NCBI RefSeq assembly: GCF_000005505.3 | Contig: NC_016132.3 | Coordinates: forward strand, 58,604,914-58,668,913 | Direction: 5' to 3' | From: Brachypodium distachyon | Lineage: Eukaryota > Streptophyta > Magnoliopsida > Poales > Poaceae | Length of the DNA: 64,000 bases | In this document: positions 12,049 through 24,263 of the stretch, one piece after another | Numbering within the stretch: the first letter of the stretch is position 1 | Layout of the letters: the number at the start of each line of letters is the position of its first letter | Notes under the pieces: generated by a model | The model's database searches: none | Told to the model about the DNA's origin: nothing | Seen by the model: the letters and a program-made list of their open reading frames with translations, nothing else | Translations under genes and position numbers: made by a program

Positions 12049-13582
12049 GCTCCCCGCCGGATCCGGGGACGGGAATGCGCGTGGGGGCGGGGGGGATTTG
12101 GGATTTGGTGCTGGATTTGGGGTTCCGAGAAGGCGATGTCGGTGGGCGCAGATGAGGGTGGTGCTATTTAAGATGATGATGACGAAGAGTGGAGTGGGGC
12201 AAAGAAGAAAAAAAAAACAGAGGCCGGGCCCGCCGCTCAGATCGAGATCCACTGCTGTGTGGGCTCCTCCCTCTCTCTCTCTCTGGTTTGTTTGGTTGGT
12301 CTCTCTTGAATTCTTTCATCATCATTTTGAAATTCTTCGTTTGTATTTTTTTTCTTTCTCTTCTTGATTTTTGAGTTTGATTTGGTTGCTTGGGAGTCAT
12401 CTTGTTGGATTTGGTTTGGTTTGCATTTTGCATCTCGTTCTTCTCTCTTATCCATGAGTGGCACGTACCGTGTACGATCTTCTTCTACTACAATTAGAGT
12501 CATGGAGAAAGTGAGTTTCAAATGGAAGCTCCTTTTCTTTTGAACCTCGTGGCAGCTCCTTTTCGTGGCAACGGCCGTAGGTACCAAGTTGTTCTTGCAA
12601 CCTAGTAGCATTCTCGACAATCTCGGCATTCTCGACGGCCTTGCGAAGCCGTTATAGGGCCAATAAACCCCTTTCGCTTCATCTACCTACCGTTATAAGC
12701 ATGAAGAAAGTTTTACCCAGAAGAGCAAAACATACGCCCGTTCTTTTCATCGGATCCAATTAGAACGCAAGTAATGTACGGCGCGTGCATAACAGTGCTT
12801 TGTTTTCTCCCATTTGCATGGGGATAAAACTTAACTATAGCTACACGTAGGTGTGTCAACATCGGTTAGATCTTTTTTTTATCTGATTTGTATCCCGGCA
12901 CTGATTCGTTTTGATTGCATTGGGTCGATGAATTTGCACAATCTTTAGCACACATCCCAGCTGCTGGCCGGCCAGCACGGAAAGAAAACCACCACAATCC
13001 TGGATCACCCCATCTGGATAGCTTAAAAAAACAAGAGAATCCAAGGTAACTTGAGCTACGCGACATACTCTCAAGTCACGTGCACCATTCATCCGCATAG
13101 CTTTAGCAACAAAAAAACATATACACAAGAGAATCGAATAAAGTTATCAGTGATACTTTTCTTGCGCATGCAACTAAAATCTCCTATGCGCGCAAGCCAA
13201 TGATCGCAAATTAATATTCTTTCTTGTTGCCATTTTATTCCATGGATGTCCCTGACAGCGGGTCCCGCCGGAGAACAGGCAAGAAGCCCAAGAAGACGGA
13301 GGAAGTGACATTGGCCTGCTGGGCTTGACGAATCCACCAGGAGAAGCCGAAACCCAAACCGTGAACCATGTGCACTAAGCTAGAAGTCGGTGGTTCCCGA
13401 ACTGGCCCACTAGCCCAAGCCCAGCCTAACCGGCCCACCTTACGCTTGCGCCCCTTCGTTTTACTCCCCACGAAGGCGAGCAGACGAGAGCCAGCACCAC
13501 CGCCTCCGCCGCCGCCCGCTCGCCCCCGCCCTAAGCCCCCAAGCAAAACCTCATCGCCGCCACCCACAGCCAGCCGCCGGCG
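12049..13582. other. Shared upstream region of AXS (minus) and eIF4E (plus)
   Basis: Bidirectional spacer of about 1.5 kb. It contains a CT tract near 12270-12285 and T-rich sequence in the probable AXS 5' UTR. No coding region is supported; ORFs here are low complexity or antisense. Confidence 0.5.
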
Positions 13583-16492
13583 ATGGCCGAGGACACGGAG
13601 ACCAGGCCGGCGTCGGCGGGCGCGGAGGAGAGGGAGGAGGGCGAGATCGCGGACGACGACTCCGCGGCTCTCGCGCAGGCCAACAACGGGCCCCACCCGC
13701 TGGAGCACGCCTGGACCTTCTGGTTCGACAACCCGCAGGGCAAGTCCAGGAACGCGGCCTGGGGAAGCACCATCCACCCCATCCACACCTTCTCCACCGT
13801 CGAGGACTTCTGGAGGTTCCCTTCCTTCCGATCCCCCCCGCCCCCCTAAACTCCCGTCGTTGATAGGCCCGATTGGACTGCCTCTCTGGTAGGGTAGGAC
13901 TGGATTTGCCGGCGATGTGATGATGCTTGGGTCGCCGGGTTGGAAATTTGTGTCTGCCGATGTGCTAGGTTTAGCGGATGCGATTGGGAACTATGGTGGT
14001 TTGTGGATCCAGGTAGCCGTAGTCTCTGCGTTGGTCAATCGGTTGGTAAGAGATCAGGGTTACCTTCTACTAACTTGTAAGTGAATCGTAGCAATTTTTC
14101 GGTGCGAACAGCTTGTAGAGAGATTACTAAGGTGGTCCATGGTTTTTTTTGCCCTTCGATTTTTAAGAAACCTGGCATAGGAGATGAGGCTTATCATTCA
14201 GTCTGCAGGTGGAGCGGATTGCGGGCTGCTGAAAAAAACCCAAGTAATCCCTCATGTTCAAAAATCCGTTAATAAGCAGCATCGATTAAGTGGCGGCAGC
14301 AAAACTCCCATGACTGCATCTTGCGGAGCCCATATCACACAGCATCGAACCATCCTTTATTCCTCTTCCTCCAGCCGTAACATACAAAAGGAACATCCCA
14401 TGCTGGGTAGTGGGTTGGTAATGAGCCGTGCGATTGTGGCGCTTAATCTCACAAAAAGGAGTCACTTCGTCATGGCTGTCTACGTACACAGTTAATAGGT
14501 GTGTGTTTTGCGGCACGAGCCTTGCATAAAATTAATAATAATTCACCGTTTAGCGGTCTTAGGTTGGAAGTAGACACATATTTTGATGGCTATCTCCAAC
14601 CTTGCTAATCATGTATTCATGCATAATAGTGATTCATATTTTAGTCATTTACTGTTTTTAGCATGATGGCAGTTCCCTTTACTATTGTTTGAAGGGAGAC
14701 ATCATTGTAGCGTCGTGTTCTTTATGCTATTTTTAATATTGATTATTCAGGTTTACAATTTTAGGCAAATTATTAGACCTTAGTAGACAATTCTTCATTG
14801 TTGTCATTAAAACAATTTGCAATATCTCCTAATTTATCCTTTTTTATACTTTTTTTATTCAATAGAACTGTAATTAATTTTAGGAGGTTTACATTTGCGC
14901 GGTCTTGTTTCGTCCTGTTCTTAACTGAACAGGCATATAGCTGAAAATTGCTATATTCTACAAGATGGTGCCTCAAATACTTGATTTGCAAATATGACAA
15001 CAGTTTTTGTTCAGATTGTGCGGATTCAACTGTTTGCTTCAGTTTTAAATATTTATTACTTCTCTGATTTTCAAGTGCAGGATTGAATTCTTATTGCAAT
15101 TCATATGAGCCGAGTTGCATCTTTGTACCTCACATTGGTTTGTGGTTACTGTTACATATGCGTCGATCTTCTTATGCAATCCAAAAAGTTTTGATGGTCA
15201 TGTTTGGGTGTTGTATCACTGAGGCTTGACCCCTCTACAGTCTACAGTCTACTTGATATTAACTAAAAAGATACCTAGTTTTACGACCAAATTTCAGCCT
15301 CCTACAGGCATACATGCTCATAGATTTGAACTAATACACTAAGCTCTACAGAATAGTCTGCATTGCCTGACTCGCTGGGTTGTCTTTCCCAGAATCCAGA
15401 TTATAATATCTGCCACCAGTCACTAATATATTTCAGCATGATTTTTTTTCCTGCTGAATTGCCTTGCTTCTGAAGTCTGGTTATGGCCGTTTCAATAATT
15501 TGGATCATTCTTTATGTATTTTGAAGCTTTTGCTTTCATCTGTTTATATATATTTCTTTATGGCCAACAAGTTGATTGGTATTTCAGCCTTTACAACAAT
15601 ATCCATCAACCTAGCAAGTTGAATGTGGGATCCGACTTCCATTGCTTCAAGAATAAGATTGAGCCAAAATGGGAAGACCCCATTTGTGCCAATGGTGGTA
15701 AATGGACCATCAGTTGTGGCAAAGGGAAATCTGACACATTTTGGTTGCATACTGTAAGCATCTTTTTGCATTATTATTTTTGCATGATTATATTTCTGGT
15801 AAAATTCCACCCTAATTCCCATTCCACAAATGTTCTGTTTAGTTACTGGCATTGATTGGTGAACAATTCGACTATGGTGATGAAATTTGTGGAGCTGTTG
15901 TTAGCATTCGTGGGAAGCAGGAAAGAGTGGCTATCTGGACTAAAAATGCTGCCAATGAAGCTGCACAGGTATGACTTCTAAAATTTTTTACTACAAAATT
16001 GTTTGTTTGACTGCAGGCTACAACCATGTACTTGCAGTACCATAGATTTACAACGTGTCAAATCCTTTAGAATTTGTACCAGTCAAACATCTACTTGACT
16101 GATCACGAAACAACTTTTACAATATATAAGTATTTTTATGTGAGGCAACATGTTTGCACAGAAATTAATGATAAAACTACCATCCTGAAGACGTCCAAAA
16201 AGACTAGTTGTTTCTCTTAGGGTCATCATCAGCTTTTATATTGATTTCCTAGCTAACGCAGATGTGGTGAACATATTTCTTATTTTACCAGATAAGCATC
16301 GGGAAGCAGTGGAAGGAATTTCTGGACTACAAGGATTCTATCGGTTTCATAGTTCATGTGAGTGGCACTTAAGCCTGGATTTCTTTGTGTGTCCCCGGTA
16401 GCTAAGCTGTGGCTAACGTGGCCTCTTTCTGTTTGCAGGACGATGCAAAGAAGGATAATACCAAAGGACCGAAGAACCGCTACACGGTTTGA
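13583..16492 (+). CDS. eIF4E: Translation initiation factor eIF4E, cap-binding protein (214 aa)
   Basis: It binds the mRNA 5' cap and partners eIF4G in the eIF4F complex in the cytoplasm. Exons: 13583-13815, 15588-15753, 15843-15968, 16292-16357, 16439-16492. All are GT-AG; the five-exon layout and 215 codons fit plant eIF4E. It starts [20 protein letters not shown]. The cap-stacking tryptophans are W60 (AAWGSTIH) and W106 (KIEPKWEDP); TVEDFWSLYNNIH is the eIF4G-facing segment. It ends KNRYTV. The acidic N terminus and [15 protein letters not shown] mark it as eIF4E rather than eIF(iso)4E. Alleles of the barley ortholog (rym4/rym5) give bymovirus resistance (established knowledge). The first intron is long (1.8 kb). 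Confidence 0.97.
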
Positions 16493-17330
16493 TTCCCGCT
16501 ACTCGCATCGCTTCTATCCTAAGAGGGCCCAGCAGGCCGACCTACTATTGCATGTAGGGATATTCTTCTTGGATGCAGTGGCACTAGTAGCTTGTAGTGA
16601 TCGGGATGCTGTTTACGGAGACTGTATGACATCTGTTTTGCTGTGAATTGGGTAAAAGACTTAATCTGACATGTCGTGCTTGTCGTTGTACTCCATAAGT
16701 CGCACTCAATCATCATTGTATGCGAGGAGCATACTTTGTTGTCGTTGCTTGGTTGTGCTCCAAGTGGAGTGTGGGAAGTATGAGAACAAGTGCATCAGCA
16801 GATTGCAATAAATTAAAATCTGGAACGATCTAAGATCTCGACTCTGGATATGGAACCACCGATCTGAATTGGAGAATTTGGAAAGAAAAAAGAAATTTGG
16901 CAACCTTAACTCAAACTGAGTTCAATGAAACAAAGCTCAGAAAACGAAAGACAAAAGAAAAATTCAGCTGGGAACCGTCACATTGATGAACGGATTGAAC
17001 AAGAAATTATCAAAATCACTGCCAATATAATCCACAACTTGTCTTCTAAACAACTCATGAATTCAATGCATATGACAGTAACTCAGATTGCATCTCGAAC
17101 TCTCCACATCTCAGGTAATAGTAATAATCAGTTTACATGAACAAGCATGGTTCCAAACTTCCAATCAAAAAACTCATAGAGTCTCGACTTAGTTTAACTT
17201 TTTACAGTACCAATCTCCGTAATAGTTTGCCAGTTTGCCTACTACACAAGCACATGCATCTATTATTATGAACTTAGCAAATGCATCTTAGCATGCTAGG
17301 TTCGCAGATGACATGAACTCTTCCTCCAAG
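16493..17330. other. eIF4E 3' region and spacer
   Basis: A possible polyadenylation signal AATAAA sits at 16807-16812, 315 bp past the eIF4E stop. No gene is recognised up to the WAK relic. Confidence 0.5.
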
Positions 17331-17896
17331 CTATAGCATCGTTGGCTGTCTATTGACCCAAAGTCGACTCTCGCCCGACTCAACTGCAGATGATTGGAGA
17401 GCAGCTCTTACTCTTCGAGTTAATGACCTTGGTTGCATCTGTTCGCCATTTCTCGGATCCGCTTGACATGAGTTCAACCGTTTTGTTCGTATAGTCTGCA
17501 GTTCCATCTTTACTTGTTTCATGGTGGGTCTTTCTTCACCGCGCAGCGCGCCAATACATTTGATTCTTCCCTCCTTTGGCTCGGCTCCTAAATAAAGTAG
17601 TTTCACAAGTTCTTGATTGTGCCTGATTCACTTGTAAAAACATGCTTCATTCTAACAAGCAACTCAACTAGTACCACACCAAAACTGCATGCATCGCTCT
17701 TCCCGTTTAGCTGTCTGGTGTGGAAATACTCCGGATGTAAGTACCCAAATGTACCTTGCACATTCGTAACAATGCGTGTTTGATCAATCGGAACCAATCT
17801 GGATGCACCAAAATCTGAAACTTTAGTTGTATAGTTCCCGTCCAACAGTGCCGACGAATCATAAGAAAAAAATGTTTTCAAGATATTTTTTGACAT
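17331..17896 (-). pseudogene. Wall-associated receptor kinase (WAK) fragment
   Basis: Reading leftwards, the first frame gives [20 protein letters not shown], then [20 protein letters not shown] and [17 protein letters not shown]: the activation loop and following helix of a WAK kinase domain. It then hits a stop at 17603-17605. A second frame continues with KCIGALRGEERPTMKQVKME, the WAK C-terminal kinase motif, after losing about 60 residues. The extracellular part, the ATP site and the HRD loop are missing. DPEY has become HPEY and DVYSFG has become DACSFG. This is a decayed, truncated copy with no intact parent in the window. Confidence 0.85.
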
Positions 17897-18132
17897 TTTT
17901 AGTTATATAAGCGTATTACTTTCAGATTTACTAGGTTTATAATCCGAAAGTAAATTTGGAGTTTGAATAAAATTACAGGTAACTGGAACAAATGGAGAAC
18001 CAAAAGTAGAGCTTGGACAATGGGCAGCCCGCGGAGGTGCAAAACGGGGAATCCGATCCGGACCAACTCGACTCGATTCGACTATATATATATATAGCGT
18101 TCCCCACTTCCTCCCAAATCCCCCGCCCCGTC

Positions 18133-18139
18133 AGTATAT
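18133..18139 (+). promoter_or_regulatory. Candidate TATA box of the TFIIA-gamma-like gene
   Basis: TATATAA in CAGTATATAACCACC lies about 530 bp before the coding ATG and just ahead of a GC-rich stretch that looks like a 5' UTR exon, with a GT donor near 18285. A (TA)n run at about 18084-18097 is an alternative. Confidence 0.4.
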
Positions 18140-18665
18140 AACCACCCGGATTTCGAATTCCGCTGCTCGGATCCCACGCTCGCCTCGCCGCGTTCCAGAC
18201 AGGAAGAAGCGCGCGGCCCGATCGTTCCTTCTTCTCCGACCAGCCGCCGCCGCCGCCGATCCCCTTTCTGGTGGTCTCGCGTGGTAATAACGCCTCGATC
18301 GATCGATCCTCCTCTACGCGGTTCGTTCGATTCGTCTGTACCGTGTTAGTTTTAGTACGGCGCGCGCCAGGGTTTTTTCTCTTTGCATTTGATTGATCAA
18401 TTCCTGGTGAGAGCCTGGCCTCCGTGGAGCAGCAATCTGGCGCGCGTCTAGGGTTTAATCCATTTGGGGGCCGGCCGTACGGGGGGTCGAGTTTTGCTTG
18501 GAGAACGGGAATTGATTTGTTGGTGTTCTGAAACTATTTATGGCGCTCTGACGTTTTTCGTGCTTTGAATGATCTGATGTTTGTTGATGGGCGCATTGCT
18601 GTACGTGCCTTCGAGATTCCCTGCTGGTTGGGTGTTTTTGATCTTTGCTCTCCTTGCTTCAGTCC

Positions 18666-19089
18666 ATGAGCGCCGCGCTCCAGCATCAGGTCAAGAGCAA
18701 GGTCATCATCAAGGTATGATATGAATGACCCATGCGTTGCAACCTAATCGTGGAGGTTAATTTGAAACGGAATGCTGAAATGCTTTGTTTTAGCAGACCT
18801 ATATAGAGAACTTTTCCGCCATTTGTTTTTCTAGGTGCAGATTACTTACTCTTGATGATCGATATGTTCTAATCTGTAAGCATCATTTCATTCATTGATG
18901 TATACACCTATTATATTTACCATGGTTTTTCTCTGGTCTTCACAGGGCCATCTGCGAACCTACAGGTTCTGCGACAACGTCTGGACTTTCATCCTGGCGG
19001 ACGCAACATTCCGGAACGAGAAGATTTCAGAGACTCTTGGCAGGGTGAAGATCGTGGCGTGCGACTCTAATTTGATCCCACAAGACTAA
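18666..19089 (+). CDS. TFIIA gamma (small) subunit lacking the N-terminal half (63 aa)
   Basis: TFIIA stabilises TBP on the TATA box; gamma is its small subunit, normally about 106 aa. Exons here are 18666-18713 (MSAALQHQVKSKVIIK) and 18946-19089 (GHLRTYRFCDNVWTFILADA, ISETLGRVKIVACDS), ending at 19087-19089. This is the beta-barrel half. An acceptor at 18662 yields ...S|MSAAL, matching the family junction after QFDK. I could not find the usual first coding exon (MATFELYRRSTIG...) between 16.5 and 18.66 kb; only a GC-rich, apparently non-coding leader is there. The helical-bundle half, including the position of rice xa5 (residue 39), is therefore absent. Translation from ATG 18666 would give a barrel-only protein, or this is a truncated copy. 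Confidence 0.8.
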
Positions 19090-19470
19090 CTTGCCAGGAG
19101 TCCAGCCCCTTTAAACCATGCGTCTCTTGATGCTAGACGAGTCGCCAGCCACCTCCACACATGACCACCCAAATCGCTCGTATCGCTTATGAAACAATCG
19201 TTTCGCTCGTTTATGTCGATGGTATAAATTGTGGAGGACCGGAACAAAGAGTAGAATGTGACATGTGATATATTATGATGGTGTCTAACTATGTTCCGGA
19301 CATGGATGGTTGGATCTGACAAGATTATAAAGATCTAGGAGCGTTTGCTTTAACACATATGTTCACCAAGGTAGGTCTGGAACTTAGAGTTTACAGAAAA
19401 CCATCCCCTCCAGTCAAGATAAAACAAAACAGGGTAGCAGAAATATTTACATCCAGACTGCAGCTAAGCG
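19090..19470. other. Tail-to-tail 3' UTRs of TFIIA-gamma and the RH58-like helicase
   Basis: 380 bp separate the two convergent stop codons. No gene is seen. The transcripts may overlap. Confidence 0.5.
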
Positions 19471-22260
19471 TCACAAGTTAAACGTGAACATGGACTCTAA
19501 GGGCAGCTCTTGAGAGTGGAACTTCAGCTCGTTCTGAAATCTCTGCAACACAAAGTGCTCGTCCTCTGTTATGAGAGTTGTCACGCTGCATTCCGACTTG
19601 GAGAATGGTTCTCTCCCAGTTCTTCCGGCACGGTGAAGGTAATCGGTTGCTGTCTTAGGAAGGTCAAAGTTGTATATGTGGCTGATCTGAGGGAGGTCAA
19701 ACCCTCTGCTTGCTATGTCTGTAGAAACTAGCAGGAAACCTTTCTCCTTGACTTCCTGCAGACGGGCAGTACATCGATGGTTCTTCAATCAATATAATGA
19801 AGATGCTGGGACCTCAGACAGAATTGAAAGAAAACACTTACAGTGAATGAGGTAGCCCGAGCGTTGAAGTTCATGTTTTCTTCCAACAAAAGCACCTCTA
19901 GGCTACCATTGTATGCAGTTCTCATAAACTCGACAACAAGTATAGACGAAGGAGGGTTTCCAGCCCTTTTTGATTTCTCAGACTAAAAAATGGTTGAAAG
20001 AGTTATAAAACAGAATATTGGTCTCAGACCACAACCATGATTTGAGTTAAGACTTAAGACTCCTTCAGTACTTAAGTGACCAGAATTGTTACTATTTTAG
20101 AATGAGGGTAATGTAAGGCATAGTAATAGAGCTATGGTTTTGAACTAGGCACCAGGATAATAGTAACTGAAAACACGATGGATCCCTCTACGTTAGTTCC
20201 TTAGTGAGCACCTCAGAAAACAGGTGAACTAATATCCTGCGGTACTAGAGCAATTTTATAACCAACAGTGCACGGCATAAAAGGAATCAATGTACACCAG
20301 TACCTGTTGAGCAACAAATATAATCGCCGACTTTGGTGCATCCCTCTCAAGCAAGGATAGTAAAACATGCAGCCTTTCCTTCTTCATGCAGATCTGTACA
20401 TTTTGATCGTATTGTCATAAGCACTGAAAATCAGACTGAGGTTAGAGAACTTGCAGGAGCAAGGAGAGGTTTTAGTTGTCCATGTCTACATAGTCGGTCG
20501 GAACTCGGAAGGTGTAAAAAGTAGAGGGGAATATCCAATGGGGTTAATGAAGAGAGCAATAAGATCTGACAAGCAATGTAACATAACTAAATTTTCTAGG
20601 CATGCCTGCAGGTAAGGCCTACAGTTGTGAGAACTGAGAAGAGCAAATTCAAATGTATCTTGCAGGAAATGAATGGGGAACTTAACATGTAAAGTGATCA
20701 TTAAGAATGCATGCTCACCGCATATTTGTGATGTAGCTGTGAAGGCATTGGTTGTACAGGATTGACATGAACATGAACCACATTGCTCTGCACACAGATA
20801 AGACATAAAATGTGAAAAAACGGTATCTGTATCCATCTGAAGTTCAAAATGCATATACACCATGTAGTAATGAGAATGCATATTCAAGGGATGCAGATAA
20901 TTATTAACAGTCCATAATTGGTGAATGGATGTTAGACCAACCTTGGTCCATTTATGTTGTATGCAGTCATGCACAAAGCGATTGTGTTGAGGTATCGACG
21001 CGCTAGCAAATATGGTTTGACGACCGGAAGCTGCTGTATAAGAAGTTAATATTTTGCGCACAGAGTTTACTTGCTTGGATGATCCAAAAATGAAATCAAC
21101 CTGTCAAAACAACAAGGTTTCACATTAGTTAATTACTTCCCGAACAAGTTAACATGGCATCTTAGAAGATGTTGTACACACTGCATAAGTAAATGTGATT
21201 TGGGGCTGAAGAACAGAATGATCACCTCATCGATAACTAAAATTTTGATGGACCCAAGACTGAAAGCACGTTTCTCAACCATTTGACACAAGCTTGCAAC
21301 AGTAGCTACAATTATTGCAGGGGGCTCTGCCTAGGAACAGAGAAATGTACATAGTTAGCAGGGAAATAGCACAAAAGTTCACCAAAAGAGAGGGATAAAC
21401 TACCTTGACCCAGCTCTTTTGCCTCGTCAACATCCCACCATCAAGCAGAGCCATGACGGTGCAGGCCTTGGCCGCGAGGACCCTCGCGACTTTGGTGACC
21501 TTTCCGTTCCATGGCAGCACAAACATAAAAAACCTCAGTCAGACCTCCACCAGGCAACATAAGGCAGACAGGCAGCAAAGAACATCTGAGAACCAAAAAC
21601 AGCTCTCACTCACCTGAATGCCGAGCTCTCTCGTCGGGACGATGACCAGCGCCTGCACCGAGGACCGCCTGACATCTATCGCCGAGAACACCGACAGGAG
21701 GTAGGCCAGCGTCTTCCCGGAACCTGTCTACATTCAACTCCCAATTGTAAAAATTAAGACCACTTGCCATTTCTACAACCACATGAATGGTGTCCAAGGA
21801 GATTGCCAGAGCTCCGAGGGCCACGGCGAGTGTCGGTGCCGGCGACCCACCTGAGCGTGGAGGATGCAGTCTTGGCCGGAGAGCAGGACCGGCAGGGACT
21901 GCTCCTGCACCTCGGTGGGCACGACGTAGCCCACATCCTCTGCCCTGCAAAATGCCAAAATTACCAGTAATTTTTCCCTTCTTCACGGAGAAAATTGAGG
22001 TAGGAGAAGGACGAGAAACTGTTGCGTATCAGTTCAAAAAAGAAACTGTTGCGTGGGGTTTCAGCCAGTTACCTCTGGAGGACGTGGTCCGGGACGCGGC
22101 CGGCGCAGACCTCGCGGAGGGTGGCGGCGGCGCGAAGTGGGCGGAGGCCGGAGCGAGACGTGGATGCGGCGAGGGGGGTGTAGCTGGGGCTGGAGATTCG
22201 GGTGCTGGGAAATGGAGGAGCGTAGCCGGAGAACGTCGCCGTGGATACTGCTGCCGCCAT
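19471..22260 (-). CDS. RH58: DEAD-box ATP-dependent RNA helicase, RH58-like, plastid-type (446 aa)
   Basis: Ten exons: 22073-22260, 21851-21944, 21614-21727, 21404-21499, 21226-21330, 20942-21100, 20719-20787, 20304-20393, 19842-19982, 19471-19755. They total 447 codons in phase. The N terminus (MAAAVSTATFSGYAPPFPST, Ser/Ala/Arg-rich) looks like a chloroplast transit peptide. The helicase motifs run in order: Q-motif region VPTEVQEQSLP, Walker A TGSGKT, Ia PTRELGIQ, II as DEVD (not DEAD), III as SAS, V STDIASRGFD, VI HRAGRTGR. DEVD and the plastid leader fit RH58. It probably unwinds plastid RNA (inference). It ends MFTFNL. Confidence 0.9.
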
Positions 22261-23990
22261 GAGAGCAGCAAGGAAGGCTGGGCGAGCCGAGGGGGAAGTG
22301 GATGACCCGAGGATTGGAGATTGGGCTGGGCCGCAATTGGAGTTGGGCTTTGGCCCTGGAGGTCAGGGCCGAAGCAATCCTTCCAAGATTTTTTTTTCCT
22401 TCTCTCACTAAAACGTATTTCATATGGTTAACACTTTGTGATAAAAGAAAAGAGTCTTTGTGATTCAAATCAAATGGTCACAGTCTCACAGAATAATCGC
22501 TTGAATCAATAAACAATTGTGCGACTGACATCTAGCGAAAAGGATAAACACATCAAGTGTGACAGGCAAATCATACAACCAAAGGAAGCAACTTTCTGTG
22601 CACTGTCGTCTGGCTCTGGAATTCTAGAAAGATGATAATGCTACCAGCAATAGGTCTCAAGTTCGCAACTGTCTGAGATTTGGGAAGTTCAGTTTGTGAT
22701 GTTTACACAAATGTGGTAACTAGCCAAGTAACCTTTCCTTGCTAGAATCTCAACTGTTACAGTCGTTGCGGTCATATGTGGCCATATAATATCATCGAGA
22801 ATTCAAGATGCCCATGTGATAAACATTCGGGAGATAATGCTAGAGCATAATAAGATATATATGGAGCATCTTCAGAGGAGCGTATCTATATATCATTGCT
22901 TTCTGTCACCACTTTATCGTGCCAAACTCAGCCAAACAATCAGTGCCTGGCTTGACCCAGAGAATTTACCCGCGTCACGTTATGTGTGCTGCAAATTTCT
23001 TCCAGGCAGATTCTAGCGTGCAATTCCCCTTTGATTTCTGCAGCAAATCCATCTCATCAAGCAACTCTGCAATTAAACGCGAGCAACGGTTAGGTCTCCT
23101 TTGTGTGGTCACAGGATATTATTCAGGCACATGAAAAAGTTGGCTAGAAAACAGAAAAGCATCCAGTTCTTTTCGAGAAATAGAAAGATGACAAGGCTGA
23201 GAATCATATGCAAAGGAAAGCAACAGTGAAATTAGCTTTTCATCGCGGGCAGAAACATCGGACACGTATTACATAATAGTTGCAGCATCTATACACCAGA
23301 ACATGGTTTTAAATTCATGTGCACATCTACAAGGAAAAAAACACCCGAGTGCGGATTTATTACATTTCTGATATGATACGCCCCCTTTTCAGAAAAAAAA
23401 AGTTATTTTTTTCCAGTTGTTTGGTAGATCGATGCACTGAATATATTAAAATAATGCTGCAGCACTACTAACAGAGTTCCTGTGGGTAAAGAACAACACT
23501 AACTAAAAATGAAGTGAACTTAGCCTAATAAAAGCTAGATAACATGTTTGGGATGTTTCATGGTATTCACACTTAACAAAAAAGTGTAAAAAAATGCATA
23601 ATTGCCTCAATTGATCCATGGCAGCAAATGGACGAACATAGTGCTTATCTTTGGGGGAAAACCACTCGATAGTTCCTGCATTTGAACTAAAAAGGAGACA
23701 AGCAGAAACTGCAGACAGAATTTACCTTAGATCCATGATTAGAAGCCTAAGCCAAATTACCAACAAGATAACTGCGGAGTAATTCAATGCCTAACAGATT
23801 TGAGTGAAGAGGACAAGAAACGAAAGCATCACTCACAATTGTCAAAAGTGGAGAATATGATGCCCACTTGCCATTCAAAAGTAATCATCCTTATTGGCCT
23901 ATAAAAGAGGACAAGGAAACATAATAGCTGCAAACCAATTCCTACCCTCCCAGCATTTCCTTGAATCTTTAAGCAAGGAGCAACCGACCA
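22261..23990. other. Helicase promoter and gene-poor spacer
   Basis: The first 130 bases or so look like the helicase 5' UTR and promoter. The remainder is AT-rich, with only short ORFs lacking family resemblance. Confidence 0.5.
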
Positions 23991-24263
23991 ATGTCTCACA
24001 CTCGTATGCACTATCTCCAAGCGCACCAAAACCATGCCAAATTTCAGGACAACCATAGAAGTGCTATCAAGAAAGAAACAGCTTTAGGAACAAACCATAT
24101 CCAAACCCAGCAAAAGCACGTCAAATTTCAGGACAACCATGGCAATGCTACAGAGAAAGATGAGGTGAATAAGGATGTGGATACGGTGGCTTCAGACTTC
24201 ATCAAGCGTAAGCACATGTCTTGGGCACTCCAGAAGAGCACAACCATATATCAAGCTTCTTAA
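23991..24263 (+). CDS. Possible small protein with an internal repeat (90 aa), uncertain
   Basis: ATG at 23991 follows an in-frame TAA about 21 bases upstream, so this is the start unless an exon joins from upstream. Two similar halves, NHAKFQDNHRSAIKK and KHVKFQDNHGNATEK, form an internal repeat. They are followed by an acidic-to-basic tail, DEVNKDVDTVASDFIKRKH and SWALQKST. The tail recalls short C-terminal motifs of plant DUF761-like proteins (DVD...A..FI), but I am not sure. Codon choice is not obviously biased. It could be a real small gene, the last exon of a larger one, or chance. Confidence 0.4.
   Translation: MSHTRMHYLQAHQNHAKFQDNHRSAIKKETALGTNHIQTQQKHVKFQDNHGNATEKDEVNKDVDTVASDFIKRKHMSWALQKSTTIYQAS

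Noticed and set aside
11695..12252. N-terminal extension of the AXS frame (MDLDLSGGPGLCFFF...)
   Set aside because: It reads leader sequence. Known AXS proteins begin near the MSSSPGS methionine at 12048.
13235..13892. Long open frames on both strands around eIF4E exon 1
   Set aside because: They are shadows of GC-rich exon 1. Only the MAEDTETRP frame matches a family.
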